Source: an uncultured Clostridia bacterium | GTDB taxonomy: Bacteria; Bacillota; Clostridia; Christensenellales; Aristaeellaceae | Direction: 5' to 3' | DNA length: 25,715 nucleotides | NCBI GenBank assembly: GCA_937907055.1 | Contig: CALCTW010000092.1 | Location: forward strand, 1-25,715 | In this document: positions 1 through 6,723 of the stretch, in pieces | How the letters are laid out: the number at the start of each line of letters is the position of its first letter | Position numbering within the stretch: position 1 is the stretch's first letter | Notes under the pieces: generated by a model | What the model saw: the letters and a program-made list of their open reading frames with translations, nothing else | The model's database searches: none | What the model was told of the DNA's origin: nothing | Made by a program: the position numbers and the translations under genes

Positions 1-37
1 GACAGGCTGGCATTCTAACCAACTGAACTACCGGACC
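1..37 (-). tRNA. tRNA-Asp (GTC), partial, cut by window start
   Basis: The reverse complement starts with acceptor GGTCCGG, then TA, the D-arm GTTCAGTTGGTTAGAAT, and the start of an anticodon arm CCAGC-CTGTC. The anticodon GTC is the last thing visible. It is the last tRNA seen in the minus-strand operon Pro-Glu-Met/Ile-Asp. The 3' half is outside the window, so folding of the T-arm and acceptor closure cannot be checked. Confidence 0.9.
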
Positions 38-41
38 AGAC

Positions 42-115
42 TGGGCCTTCAGGGACTTGAACCCCGGACCGATCGGTTATGAGCCGACTGCTCTGACCAA
101 TTGAGCTAAAGGCCC
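42..115 (-). tRNA. tRNA with CAT anticodon (Met or Ile2)
   Basis: The acceptor arms GGGCCTT and AAGGCCC pair fully. The anticodon stem GTCGG/CCGAT encloses loop CTCATAA, giving anticodon CAT. The T-loop is TTCAAGT and no CCA is encoded. CAT tRNAs can be elongator Met, initiator Met or Ile2 (lysidine-modified C34). The elongator-type D-arm and acceptor closure argue against the initiator, but Met versus Ile2 cannot be settled by eye. It lies 4 bp from the Asp tRNA in the same transcript. Confidence 0.9.
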
Positions 116-143
116 GTCGAGATTCCTGATCTTGAAAAAAGTT

Positions 144-218
144 TGGTGACCCCGCCGGGATTCGGACCCGGGTTATCGCCGTGAAAGGGCGGTGTCTTGA
201 CCACTTGACCACGGGGCC
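144..218 (-). tRNA. tRNA-Glu (TTC), with unusual T-loop
   Basis: On the minus strand the acceptor GGCCCCG pairs with CGGGGTC (one G-U), and the 3' CCA is encoded at 144-146. The anticodon loop CTTTCAC gives TTC, glutamate. Two oddities are visible. The T-loop reads TCCGAAT, so position 55, almost always U (pseudouridine), is C. The anticodon stem CCGCC/GGCGA has a C27-A43 mismatch. The neighbouring Pro and CAT tRNAs have a normal T at position 55. It is probably functional, as the rest folds well, but it deserves a check. Confidence 0.9.
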
Positions 219-247
219 ACACATTTTCCTTCGCCCTTTTTCAAAAT

Positions 248-324
248 TGGTCGGGGTGAAGGGATTCGAACCCCCGGCCCCATGCTCCCAAAGCACGTGC
301 GCTACCAGACTGCGCTACACCCCG
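248..324 (-). tRNA. tRNA-Pro (TGG)
   Basis: This is the first tRNA of the minus-strand operon. Acceptor CGGGGTG pairs with CACCCCG, the 3' CCA is encoded at 248-250, anticodon stem CGTGC/GCATG encloses loop TTTGGGA (anticodon TGG), and the T-loop is TTCGAAT. It sits about 30 bp downstream of a consensus promoter. Confidence 0.95.
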
Positions 325-357
325 GCGATCCGTCGCTTTTTTCAAGCGGCATGATGA

Positions 358-386
358 ATTATATTACAGACCCTCTTTGTTGTCAA
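358..386 (-). promoter_or_regulatory. consensus sigma-A promoter of the tRNA operon
   Basis: On the minus strand TTGACA (381-386) is followed by a 17-bp spacer and TATAAT (358-363), a perfect consensus. The predicted start is near 350, about 26 bp before tRNA-Pro. It explains transcription of all four tRNAs as one unit. Confidence 0.92.
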
Positions 387-475
387 CCCTTTTTCAAAAA
401 CTTTTTTCACTTTTTTTCATTTTTCTGTTTCAGGCCGTTTTTACCCCTCTGAAACACGCTTTGGCCGTCCTGTTC

Positions 476-1132
476 TCACTCTTTTACTGTGTACACAAAC
501 GCGCCGTTAAAGTGATACTGCCGGTCCGTCTCACGGTAGAAGTCCGCGAACGCCTCGATCGTATCCACATAGGTACCGCTCGTCTCTCCCCAGTACACCA
601 TGCCGTCATACACACTGTAGATCATCAGCACATGCCCGAAGGTGCGCCCCTGATTGTTGTCCGCGCCCACCTTGAAGCACAGCAACGTATAGGTCATATG
701 GCCGTCCGGGTTCTCCGCCTCCAGATCCCGGCACACTCTTTCCACGTTATATTCCCCGCCCTTGCGGAGGCCCTTCCACAGGCGCATGGTGTAGGGCTCC
801 AGCGGCTGCAGTCCCAGAAACTCATAATAACTGGCTTCCCCGTTCACGCTGTGCAGCGCGCGGAAGATGCCTGCCTCCTGCAGCTGATACCCCACGCAGT
901 AACCGCAGTACGCTGTAAAATCCTCATGATCCGTCTAAAGCCTGAATCGTTCCTCCGCGCGCGCGTACAGGCTCTCCATCTCGCTTCTGATCCATTCGGC
1001 GCGCGTCTGCGTTTCCGTCTCATTCTGTACAGCGGTGTCCGGCATCTCCTGCTCAGCCCCTAAAGGGTTCGCGCAGAAAAGCGTCAGCAGCACGATCACA
1101 TATGCGATTATTCGTCTCAACTGTTCTTTCAA
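476..1132 (-). pseudogene. secreted Cys/His protein interrupted by an in-frame TAG
   Basis: One frame runs from a TTG start at 1132 to 476, broken by a single TAG at 935-937. The TTG follows a GGGGGAGAG ribosome site and lies downstream of a good promoter, so the earlier ATG at 1183, which sits within that promoter, is rejected. The N-terminus (KEQLRRIIAYVIVLLTLFC) looks like a signal peptide, with likely cleavage near NPLGAEQ. After the TAG, in the same frame, come TDHEDFTAYCGYCVGYQL and later a GHVLMIYSVYDGMVYWGE segment. A cysteine followed by a GHV strand recalls NlpC/P60 or CHAP-like peptidases, but this is only a weak resemblance. The second half could be re-initiated at GTG 895, yet that would drop the Cys pair and the signal peptide. 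It is most simply a recent nonsense mutation (such as CAG to TAG), or a sequencing error. Confidence 0.7.
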
Positions 1133-1173
1133 TGCTCTCCCCCTTCCGGCAGCGTTATTTCTCCGCCTCTCAC

Positions 1174-1202
1174 AGAATAACACAGAAACAGGAAACTGAC
1201 AA
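1174..1202 (-). promoter_or_regulatory. sigma-A promoter for the interrupted secreted gene
   Basis: On the minus strand TTGTCA (1197-1202), a 17-bp spacer, then TATTCT (1174-1179). The predicted start near 1167 leaves a leader of about 35 nt before the TTG at 1132, which supports that start codon. Confidence 0.7.
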
Positions 1203-1269
1203 TAAATCCCCGACGCTTCTTTCTGTAAAAATGTCCCCTGCCGGGCGACCTTCCTTCATTTCCGCGTGC

Positions 1270-1275
1270 TATAAT
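1270..1275 (+). promoter_or_regulatory. -10 box of the ADP-ribosylglycohydrolase gene
   Basis: A perfect TATAAT lies 35 bp before the ATG at 1310. It overlaps an in-frame upstream ATG at 1274, ruling that ATG out as the start. The matching -35 region (near 1247, gacctt) is poor, so the promoter may be weak or activator-dependent. Confidence 0.55.
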
Positions 1276-1309
1276 GCAATCATACTCCACGAAAAGGCAG
1301 GCGATCTTC

Positions 1310-2122
1310 ATGTTCGGCGCGATCCTCGGTGATATCATCGGTTCCCCCTACGAGTTCGACATGGGCGATAAAACAAAGCAATTCCCCCTCTTTAACTCTT
1401 CCTCCCAATTCACGGATGACACAGTCATGACCGTCGCGGTCGCGCAGGCCCTCCTCGAGGCCGGCCCGGATGCCGATGATGCCCTCATCTCCCGGCTGCT
1501 GATCCACCGTATGCGGGAATGGGGCCGCCGTTATCCGCATGCCGGCTATGGCGCCCGCTTCAGCCGCTGGCTCACCGTGCCGGACCCCGCGCCGTATCAC
1601 AGTTTCGGCAACGGCTCCGCCATGCGCGTTTCCGCGGCAGGCTGGCTCTATGACACCCCGGAGCAGACCCGTCACGCCGCCAGGCTCACCGCCGCTGTCA
1701 CCCATGATCACCCGGAGGGCATCAAGGGCGCCGAATCCGTCGCCTCCGTCATCTTTCTGGCACGTACCGGTCATTCCAAGGCAGAGATCCGGGATCATGT
1801 CATCCGCGTGTTCGGCTACGATCTTTCCCGCACCTGCGATGAGATCCGTCCTGCCTATACCCACGTTGAAAGCTGTCAGCAGACCGTCCCGGAGGCCATT
1901 ACCGCCTTTCTGGAGGGCCGGGATTTTGAGGATGTCATCCGCACCGCTGTCTCGCTGGGCGGCGATTGCGACACCCTGACCGCCATCGCGGGCAGCATGG
2001 CCGAGGCCTTCTATGGTATCCCGGACGCCCTGAAGCAGGAAGCCCGTTCCCGTCTCCCGCGGGAGATGCATCCCGTGCTCGATCAGTTTGAGGCGCTCCG
2101 CAAAGCCTCCTCCGTCCGCTGA
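1310..2122 (+). CDS. ADP-ribosylglycohydrolase family protein (DraG-like)
   Basis: A 270-residue cytoplasmic protein predicted to hydrolyse ADP-ribose linkages from proteins or small molecules, using two metal ions. It begins MFGAILGDIIGSPYEFD, carries the metal-binding FTDDTVM motif at about residues 34-40, a GNGSAMR motif in the middle and the C-terminal GGDCDT motif, all hallmarks of the DraG/ARH fold. The length is typical of the family. The start at 1310 is chosen because the TATAAT box overlaps the upstream ATG. No ADP-ribosyltransferase, nitrogenase or macrodomain gene lies beside it, so the target is unknown. It is a single-gene unit ending at a bidirectional terminator shared with the convergent zinc-ribbon gene. 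Confidence 0.93.
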   Translation: MFGAILGDIIGSPYEFDMGDKTKQFPLFNSSSQFTDDTVMTVAVAQALLEAGPDADDALISRLLIHRMREWGRRYPHAGYGARFSRWLTVPDPAPYHSFGNGSAMRVSAAGWLYDTPEQTRHAARLTAAVTHDHPEGIKGAESVASVIFLARTGHSKAEIRDHVIRVFGYDLSRTCDEIRPAYTHVESCQQTVPEAITAFLEGRDFEDVIRTAVSLGGDCDTLTAIAGSMAEAFYGIPDALKQEARSRLPREMHPVLDQFEALRKASSVR

Positions 2123-2274
2123 TCGCTCCCCTGTCAGCCGGTCACCATCCGTCCCTTGCCGTCTGTACCGTGTCCGTCTGTCCCATATCCTTCTTTCCGT
2201 CCTTCCCTGTCCGTTCCGGCAACCCGCTTTTCCGCTTTCGTCCTTCAGGTTCCCTCTTTTCCCTCTTTTCCTTC

Positions 2275-2323
2275 AAAAAAGGCATCCCGCGGTTGATCGT
2301 CCGCGGAATGCCTTTTGTTTTTT
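2275..2323. terminator. bidirectional terminator between convergent genes
   Basis: The arms at 2281-2292 and 2301-2312 (ggcatcccgcgg and ccgcggaatgcc) pair over 12 positions with one wobble or mismatch and an 8-nt loop. They are followed by TTTTGTTTTTT on the plus strand and preceded by AAAAAA, which reads as a U-tract on the minus strand. It serves both flanking genes. Confidence 0.88.
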
Positions 2324-2324
2324 C

Positions 2325-2762
2325 TCAGAAACGGATCTTCACCGTAAAATCATTCCTGCACTTGGGGCAGCGCACATTCACATCGCCCACCTTCTTTGGC
2401 AGACGCAGCACCACCTTGCAGTGAGGGCACTTGCGGTAGCGATGGGTCCTGATCTCCTTCACGCGGTTGATCTGCCGCTTGAAGAACTGCTTCACCTTGC
2501 GCTTCGTGTCCAGATAGATCTGATTCTCACGCTGGCGCCTCTCGCTATCGCGCGAGAACATGCGGTAAATGCTGAAGATCAGCGCCGCGATCGTCAGCGC
2601 GTACAGAATGTAATACACCACCGGGCTGCGCAGGATCGCCGTTAAAATGGTATTGAACAGCAATACCGCGATATACATCACAAGCAGGAATTTGTTCAGG
2701 TTGTCCACCCCGTAACGTCCCTGCATGAACTGGATCAGCCAAAGTTTAAATCTCTGCCACAT
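2325..2762 (-). CDS. small membrane protein with C-terminal zinc ribbon
   Basis: A 145-residue protein of unknown function. Two hydrophobic segments (about residues 24-43 and 47-67) are followed by a basic, charged linker (about 70-108) and a zinc ribbon with CPHC at 112-115 and CPKC at 132-135, close to the C-terminus. This arrangement suggests a membrane-anchored protein with its ribbon in the cytoplasm. The ATG at 2762 follows GGAG at good spacing. It is the last gene of the DnaK-DUF5685-J-domain operon, 61 bp after the J-domain gene, and ends at the bidirectional terminator. Context suggests a part in the same chaperone-related function, but that is inference. Confidence 0.85.
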   Translation of the reverse strand: MWQRFKLWLIQFMQGRYGVDNLNKFLLVMYIAVLLFNTILTAILRSPVVYYILYALTIAALIFSIYRMFSRDSERRQRENQIYLDTKRKVKQFFKRQINRVKEIRTHRYRKCPHCKVVLRLPKKVGDVNVRCPKCRNDFTVKIRF

Positions 2763-2823
2763 CTCTTTAGTCTCCTTTCAGCCCGCGCGGGAGGCCTGTC
2801 TCCGCCGCGGCTCCTGTTTATTC

Positions 2824-3570
2824 TCAGCAGCAAAACCATCCGCCGCCGCGGCACAGGCAATTGGCCAGAGCCATGCCCATGCACAGCGTGCTGATCATGC
2901 TGGGTCTCACAAATCCCATGCTGCCCGCGCGGTTCTGATATTGCTCCCCGCCGCGCTCCAGCATCATATAAAAGGTTCGGTAATCCTGATTGCCCGGCGC
3001 CATATTGCAGGCCTGCGCGGCATAATTGATGGCAGCCGTGTCATTGCCCATCCCGTGGTGCGCCACCGCGCTCAGGTAATACCATTCCGCGTCACGGTCA
3101 TTGAAATTGTTCAGCACATTCAGCGCCTGTTCATACTCGCGCGCGTTGATATAACGCGCCGCCACCGCGTAGCGGGCGCTGGCCTGCACCGTGATGGGCT
3201 GCTGCTGCTGAAAGCCGAAGCCGAAGGGCCCGAAGCCGCCGAACCCGAACGGATCCTGATAGGTATTCTGACCGTTCTGACTCTGCTGCCCGTACGGATT
3301 GCCGTACGGATTCCCGTAGGGATTCTGATAGCCGTAATTCTGGCTCGTATTGTTGCGTGTTCCGCCTGTCTCGCTGTAGCTGAACTGATCCGCCTTGCCG
3401 CTCTTGATGGCCTCATACGCGGCATTGATCTGCTCCATCTTCTTGGCGGCAGTCGGGTCATTGGGGTTCAGGTCGGGATGATATTTCTTGGCCAGCTTGC
3501 GGTAGGCCTGCTTGATCTCATCCTCGGTCGCCGTGCGGGGTACGCCCAGGATCTGATAGGGATCTGTCAC
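2824..3570 (-). CDS. J-domain protein with Gly/Tyr/Asn-rich linker and TPR-like C-terminus
   Basis: A 248-residue DnaJ-type co-chaperone (class C-like). Residues 1-60 form a J-domain with YQILGV, AYRKLAKKYHPD and the invariant HPD at 31-33, which stimulates Hsp70 ATPase. A low-complexity linker follows (repeated NPYG units, then Phe/Gly and a QQQQ run). Residues from about 130 form helical TPR-like repeats (ARYINAREYEQALNVL, WYYLSAVAHHGMGN). It lacks the DnaJ zinc-finger and CTD domains, so it is a specialised J protein. The very C-terminus is Cys/Gly-rich (CLCRGGGWFCC). Start is GTG at 3570, overlapping the upstream stop as GTGA, with GGAGG upstream. Its likely partner is the DnaK two genes upstream. 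Confidence 0.92.
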   Translation of the reverse strand: MTDPYQILGVPRTATEDEIKQAYRKLAKKYHPDLNPNDPTAAKKMEQINAAYEAIKSGKADQFSYSETGGTRNNTSQNYGYQNPYGNPYGNPYGQQSQNGQNTYQDPFGFGGFGPFGFGFQQQQPITVQASARYAVAARYINAREYEQALNVLNNFNDRDAEWYYLSAVAHHGMGNDTAAINYAAQACNMAPGNQDYRTFYMMLERGGEQYQNRAGSMGFVRPSMISTLCMGMALANCLCRGGGWFCC

Positions 3571-4430
3571 GTTGCCTCGCCTCCTTTTCGTTCGCGCGGG
3601 TCTTCTGTTTCATCATTCCGCCCGTGCAGTTTCAGCTGATGCTGCTTCCATTTTGTCCACACCCCGCTGTACAGGATGTCTTCCAGGATCGCCCGGCACC
3701 GTTTCACCGGCAGCAGGTCAAAGCATTGCGTACAGCGGTCCATACAGGCGCACAGCGCGGCTGTCATATCGCCGCCGCCCGGCAGCCCTGTCAGGGGATT
3801 ATACCGTTTCTTTTTCAGGTCTTCCTTCAGGTCGATCACCGCGTCGCACAGGTAGATGAACTGCCCCAGCCGGTTGCCCATCTCCCACAGACAGGCGCTG
3901 TACGCGTCTTCATTCACGGCAAACAGACTGCCCATCAGCGCGCCGAAGCACGCCGCCGGCCGGTCCGGCACCCGTTCATCGCGTTTTTCCATCCCGCGCA
4001 GATCCGCGAGACAGCTTCTGATCACGCCGCACTGCCTGGGATACCGTTTTTCGGTCAGGCGCACACGGCCCCGGATCAAGCGGCTTTCCATCAGGCGCAG
4101 CGGATTATGGTCATCCATCCAGTCATCCGCGAACTTGTAATACATCAGCGCCACGCTCATGTCCGCGGCATAGTCCACGTGCGGGCTCTTCACATAGCCG
4201 CGCTCCCGTACCGGGTGGATCAGGCAGCGGCCCTTTCCGTTTTCCGGCTCGGTATCGTATACGCTGTCCAGCAGCATGGCCAGAAATACCAAATCGTAAT
4301 TCAGCGCCAGATCGCTCATTACGCCGTGCTGGCGGGTCAGCGCCCGGCACACACCGCAGTAATAGGCGCGGTACAGGTTTTTATCTTCATCGCTCAGGCG
4401 GCTGCCGTCCGCGATCACATATCCAAACAA
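3567..4430 (-). CDS. DUF5685 family protein
   Basis: A 287-residue soluble protein resembling the DUF5685 family of Clostridia, whose function is not known. Visible family features are the start FGYVIADGSRLSDEDKN, the YYCGVCRAL motif near residues 24-32, a NYDLVFLAMLLDSVY helix, and later Cys-containing segments (GRCLIHPV, ALCACMDRC) plus LCDAVIDLKEDLKKKRYNP. Cysteines and histidines could bind metal. The start is TTG at 4430, 5 nt after GGAGGA, with no better ATG in frame. It lies between dnaK (17 bp gap) and the J-domain gene (4-bp overlap), so it is very likely co-translated with a chaperone pair. The helical, Asp-rich pattern may suggest a prenyltransferase-like all-alpha fold, but that is speculative. 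Confidence 0.85.
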   Translation of the reverse strand: MFGYVIADGSRLSDEDKNLYRAYYCGVCRALTRQHGVMSDLALNYDLVFLAMLLDSVYDTEPENGKGRCLIHPVRERGYVKSPHVDYAADMSVALMYYKFADDWMDDHNPLRLMESRLIRGRVRLTEKRYPRQCGVIRSCLADLRGMEKRDERVPDRPAACFGALMGSLFAVNEDAYSACLWEMGNRLGQFIYLCDAVIDLKEDLKKKRYNPLTGLPGGGDMTAALCACMDRCTQCFDLLPVKRCRAILEDILYSGVWTKWKQHQLKLHGRNDETEDPRERKGGEAT

Positions 4431-4447
4431 GTCATTCCTCCGGAGGC

Positions 4448-6253
4448 TCAGCGGATCTCGGCATCATAGGTGCCGTCATCCGAAGCATTTTCGCCGTTCA
4501 TCCCCGCGTTTCCTGCTTTTGGACCGTTTCCGGCATCATTCCAGGCGCTGTACTTGCCTTCCAGCCGCTCCAGCAGCGCGTTTGCCGCGGCGCAGGCATT
4601 GGCCAGGTCCTCTTTGTTCTTCTTCCGGGCATGCTTCACCCTGCTGAGGGCTTCGGCCACCTCCTGCTTCTCGCCGCGGTCCAGCTTCTTCATCAGGCCC
4701 GCCGCGCGCACCTCCAGCTGCTGCACATCGTTTTCCGCCGTGGCCTCCTGCTTTTTGCGGGCATCCTCCTGCGCGTACTGCTGCGCCTCCCGCACCGCGC
4801 GGTCGATCTCCGCCTGGCTCATATTGCCGCCGGAGGTAATGGTGATATCCTGCGCGTTGCCGGTGCCCAGATCCCTCGCGCTCACGTTCACGATGCCGTT
4901 CGCGTCAATGGCAAAGGTCACCTCGATCTGCGGCACGCCGCGCATCGCGCGCTTGATGCCGTTCAGGCGGAATTTGCCCAGCGTCTTGTTCTGGCTGGCC
5001 ATGGGGCGCTCGCCCTGCAGCACATGGATCTCCACGCTGGTCTGGAAGTTGGCCGCCGTGGTAAAAATATCGCTCTTCTTGACCGGCAATGTCGTATTGC
5101 GTTCGATCAGCCTTGTGCATACGCCGCCCATGGTCTCGATGCCGAGGGAGAGCGGGGTCACATCCAGAAGCAGCAGTCCGCCCACCTTGCCGGTCAGCAC
5201 GCCGCCCTGCAAACAGGCGCCCAGCGCCACGCACTCATCCGGATTGATGCCGCGGAAGGGTTCCTTGCCGGTCAGGCGGCGCACCTCCTCCTGCACGGCG
5301 GGAATGCGCGTACTGCCGCCCACCAGCAGCACCTTGCTCAGCTGCGCGGCGCTCAGTCCGCTGTCCCGCAGCGCCTGCAGCACCGGCTCCGTGGTCGCCT
5401 GCACCAGATGGCGCGTCAGATCGTTGAATTTCGCCCTTGTCACCGTCATCTGCAGATGCACAGGGGTCGTGCCGTTCATCGCGATGAAGGGCAGATTGAT
5501 ATCGGTGGTCATCGCGGCGGAAAGCTCGATCTTGGCCTTCTCCGCCGCCTCACGCACGCGCTGCATCGCCGCCGCGTCCCTTGTCAGGTCCATGCGGTTC
5601 TGCGCCCTGAATTCCTTCAGTATATAGTCCGTCAGGCACTGATCAAAGTCATCGCCGCCCAGACGGTTGTTGCCCGCTGTGGCCAGCACCTCGATCACGC
5701 CGCTGTTGATATCCAGAATGCTCACGTCAAAGGTGCCGCCGCCCAGGTCATACACCATCACCTTCTGCGCCTGCTCCTTGTCCACGCCGTAAGCCAGCGC
5801 GGCCGCGGTCGGCTCATTGATGATGCGCTGCACATTCAGCCCGGCGATCTTTCCGGCATCCTTGGTCGCCTGACGCTGGCTGTCGGTAAAGTACGCGGGC
5901 ACCGTGATCACGGCATCCGTCACCGGCTCGCCCAGATAAGCCTCCGCGTCCAGCTTCAGCTTCTGCAGGATCATCGCGCTGATCTCCTGCGGCGTGTACT
6001 GCTTGCCGTCGATGTTCACGCGGTGATCGCTGCCCATATCGCGCTTGATGGACGCGATGGTACGGGAAGCATTGGTCGCGGCCTGACGGCGGGCGATCTG
6101 CCCCACCAGCCGTTCTCCATCCTTCGTGAAGGCCACCACCGAAGGCGTTGTTCTGCCGCCCTCGCTGTTGGGGATGATCACCCCGTCACTGCCTTCCATC
6201 ACGGCCATACAGCTGTTGGTCGTCCCCAGATCGATTCCAATCATCTTACCCAT
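4448..6253 (-). CDS. dnaK: Hsp70 chaperone DnaK (probable second paralogue)
   Basis: A 601-residue Hsp70. The nucleotide-binding domain shows IGIDLGTTNSC at the start, VPAYFTDSQRQATKDAG, YDLGGGTFDVS and LVGGSTRIPAV. The interdomain linker LLLLDVTPLSLG leads into a substrate-binding domain with KSDIFTTAANFQT. It lacks the extra N-terminal insert of Gram-negative DnaK, so it is Gram-positive-like. The lid is short and the C-terminus is Gly/Asn/Asp-rich rather than the EEVD-like or standard tail. The start ATG 6253 follows AAGGAAG. The usual hrcA-grpE-dnaK-dnaJ setting and a CIRCE operator are absent. Instead it heads an operon with DUF5685, a reduced J protein and a zinc-ribbon membrane protein, which suggests an additional, specialised Hsp70. 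Confidence 0.93.
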   Translation of the reverse strand: MGKMIGIDLGTTNSCMAVMEGSDGVIIPNSEGGRTTPSVVAFTKDGERLVGQIARRQAATNASRTIASIKRDMGSDHRVNIDGKQYTPQEISAMILQKLKLDAEAYLGEPVTDAVITVPAYFTDSQRQATKDAGKIAGLNVQRIINEPTAAALAYGVDKEQAQKVMVYDLGGGTFDVSILDINSGVIEVLATAGNNRLGGDDFDQCLTDYILKEFRAQNRMDLTRDAAAMQRVREAAEKAKIELSAAMTTDINLPFIAMNGTTPVHLQMTVTRAKFNDLTRHLVQATTEPVLQALRDSGLSAAQLSKVLLVGGSTRIPAVQEEVRRLTGKEPFRGINPDECVALGACLQGGVLTGKVGGLLLLDVTPLSLGIETMGGVCTRLIERNTTLPVKKSDIFTTAANFQTSVEIHVLQGERPMASQNKTLGKFRLNGIKRAMRGVPQIEVTFAIDANGIVNVSARDLGTGNAQDITITSGGNMSQAEIDRAVREAQQYAQEDARKKQEATAENDVQQLEVRAAGLMKKLDRGEKQEVAEALSRVKHARKKNKEDLANACAAANALLERLEGKYSAWNDAGNGPKAGNAGMNGENASDDGTYDAEIR

Positions 6254-6282
6254 ACTTCAATCTTCCTTTGATCCATTCATCC

Positions 6283-6434
6283 GGTAATCCGTTGTTTCGT
6301 TGTTCCGTTGTTTCGTTATTCCGTTAATCCGTAGTTCTGTTAATCCGTAGTTCTGTTAATCCGTTGTTCTGTTAATCCGTTGTTCTGTTAATCCGTTGTT
6401 CTGTTAATCCATCAATCAGTCAATCCGTTGATCC
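6283..6434. repeat. 16-bp degenerate tandem repeat upstream of dnaK
   Basis: About nine to ten units of a 16-bp repeat, consensus gttaatccgttgttct, itself built from two related 8-mers. The five central copies (6323-6402) differ only at one base, and copies at both ends are more degenerate. It lies 30-180 bp upstream of the dnaK start, within its presumed leader or promoter region. There are no unique spacers, so it is not CRISPR. No clear promoter for dnaK could be picked out here. Confidence 0.85.
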
Positions 6435-6493
6435 ATTTATCATCCATGAATCATAAGCGATTGACCATCCAATCTCCGGACCCCCATATAGAG

Positions 6494-6723
6494 CCGGATT
6501 GGAAAGCCCATTCCGGGCTTCCCAATCCGTGCTCTTTTATGAGAAAACTCAGGAGTTTCTCTCCCAATAAATCCATATCCCATTCAGGGGGTTTGGGGGA
6601 TCCTCCCCCATTATTGATCGTATCGATCGGCTCTGCCGATCGGGCGGGGACTTTGCGCAGCCTGCGGAGCAAAGATACCCGTTTTAGCCGGAATGAAAAC
6701 CCAGCGCAGCGGTTTTCATTCCG
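6494..6723. repeat. hairpin-rich intergenic element
   Basis: A non-coding stretch packed with inverted repeats: 6495-6529 (stems of about 14 bp with one mismatch), 6541-6561, palindrome 6595-6609, 6624-6642 (perfect 8-bp stem, 3-nt loop), 6651-6674, and 6689-6723 (perfect 13-bp stem, 9-nt loop). The last overlaps the stop codon of the ABC exporter and may protect or attenuate its 3' end, though no U-tract follows. Small open frames across it have no ribosome sites and are not credible. Together with the dnaK-side tandem repeat this fills the gap between 6253 and 6716. It could be a composite of REP/MITE-like repeats. Confidence 0.7.

Noticed and set aside
4631..6271. A 546-codon plus-strand frame over dnaK
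   Set aside because: It is the mirror of the conserved DnaK frame, with His/Arg-rich low-complexity translation.
6283..6434. CRISPR array
   Set aside because: Repeat units are contiguous with no unique spacers, and no cas genes are near.
6451..6672. A 73-codon minus frame in the hairpin region
   Set aside because: No ribosome site, and it spans several inverted repeats; it looks like repeat DNA that is open by chance.
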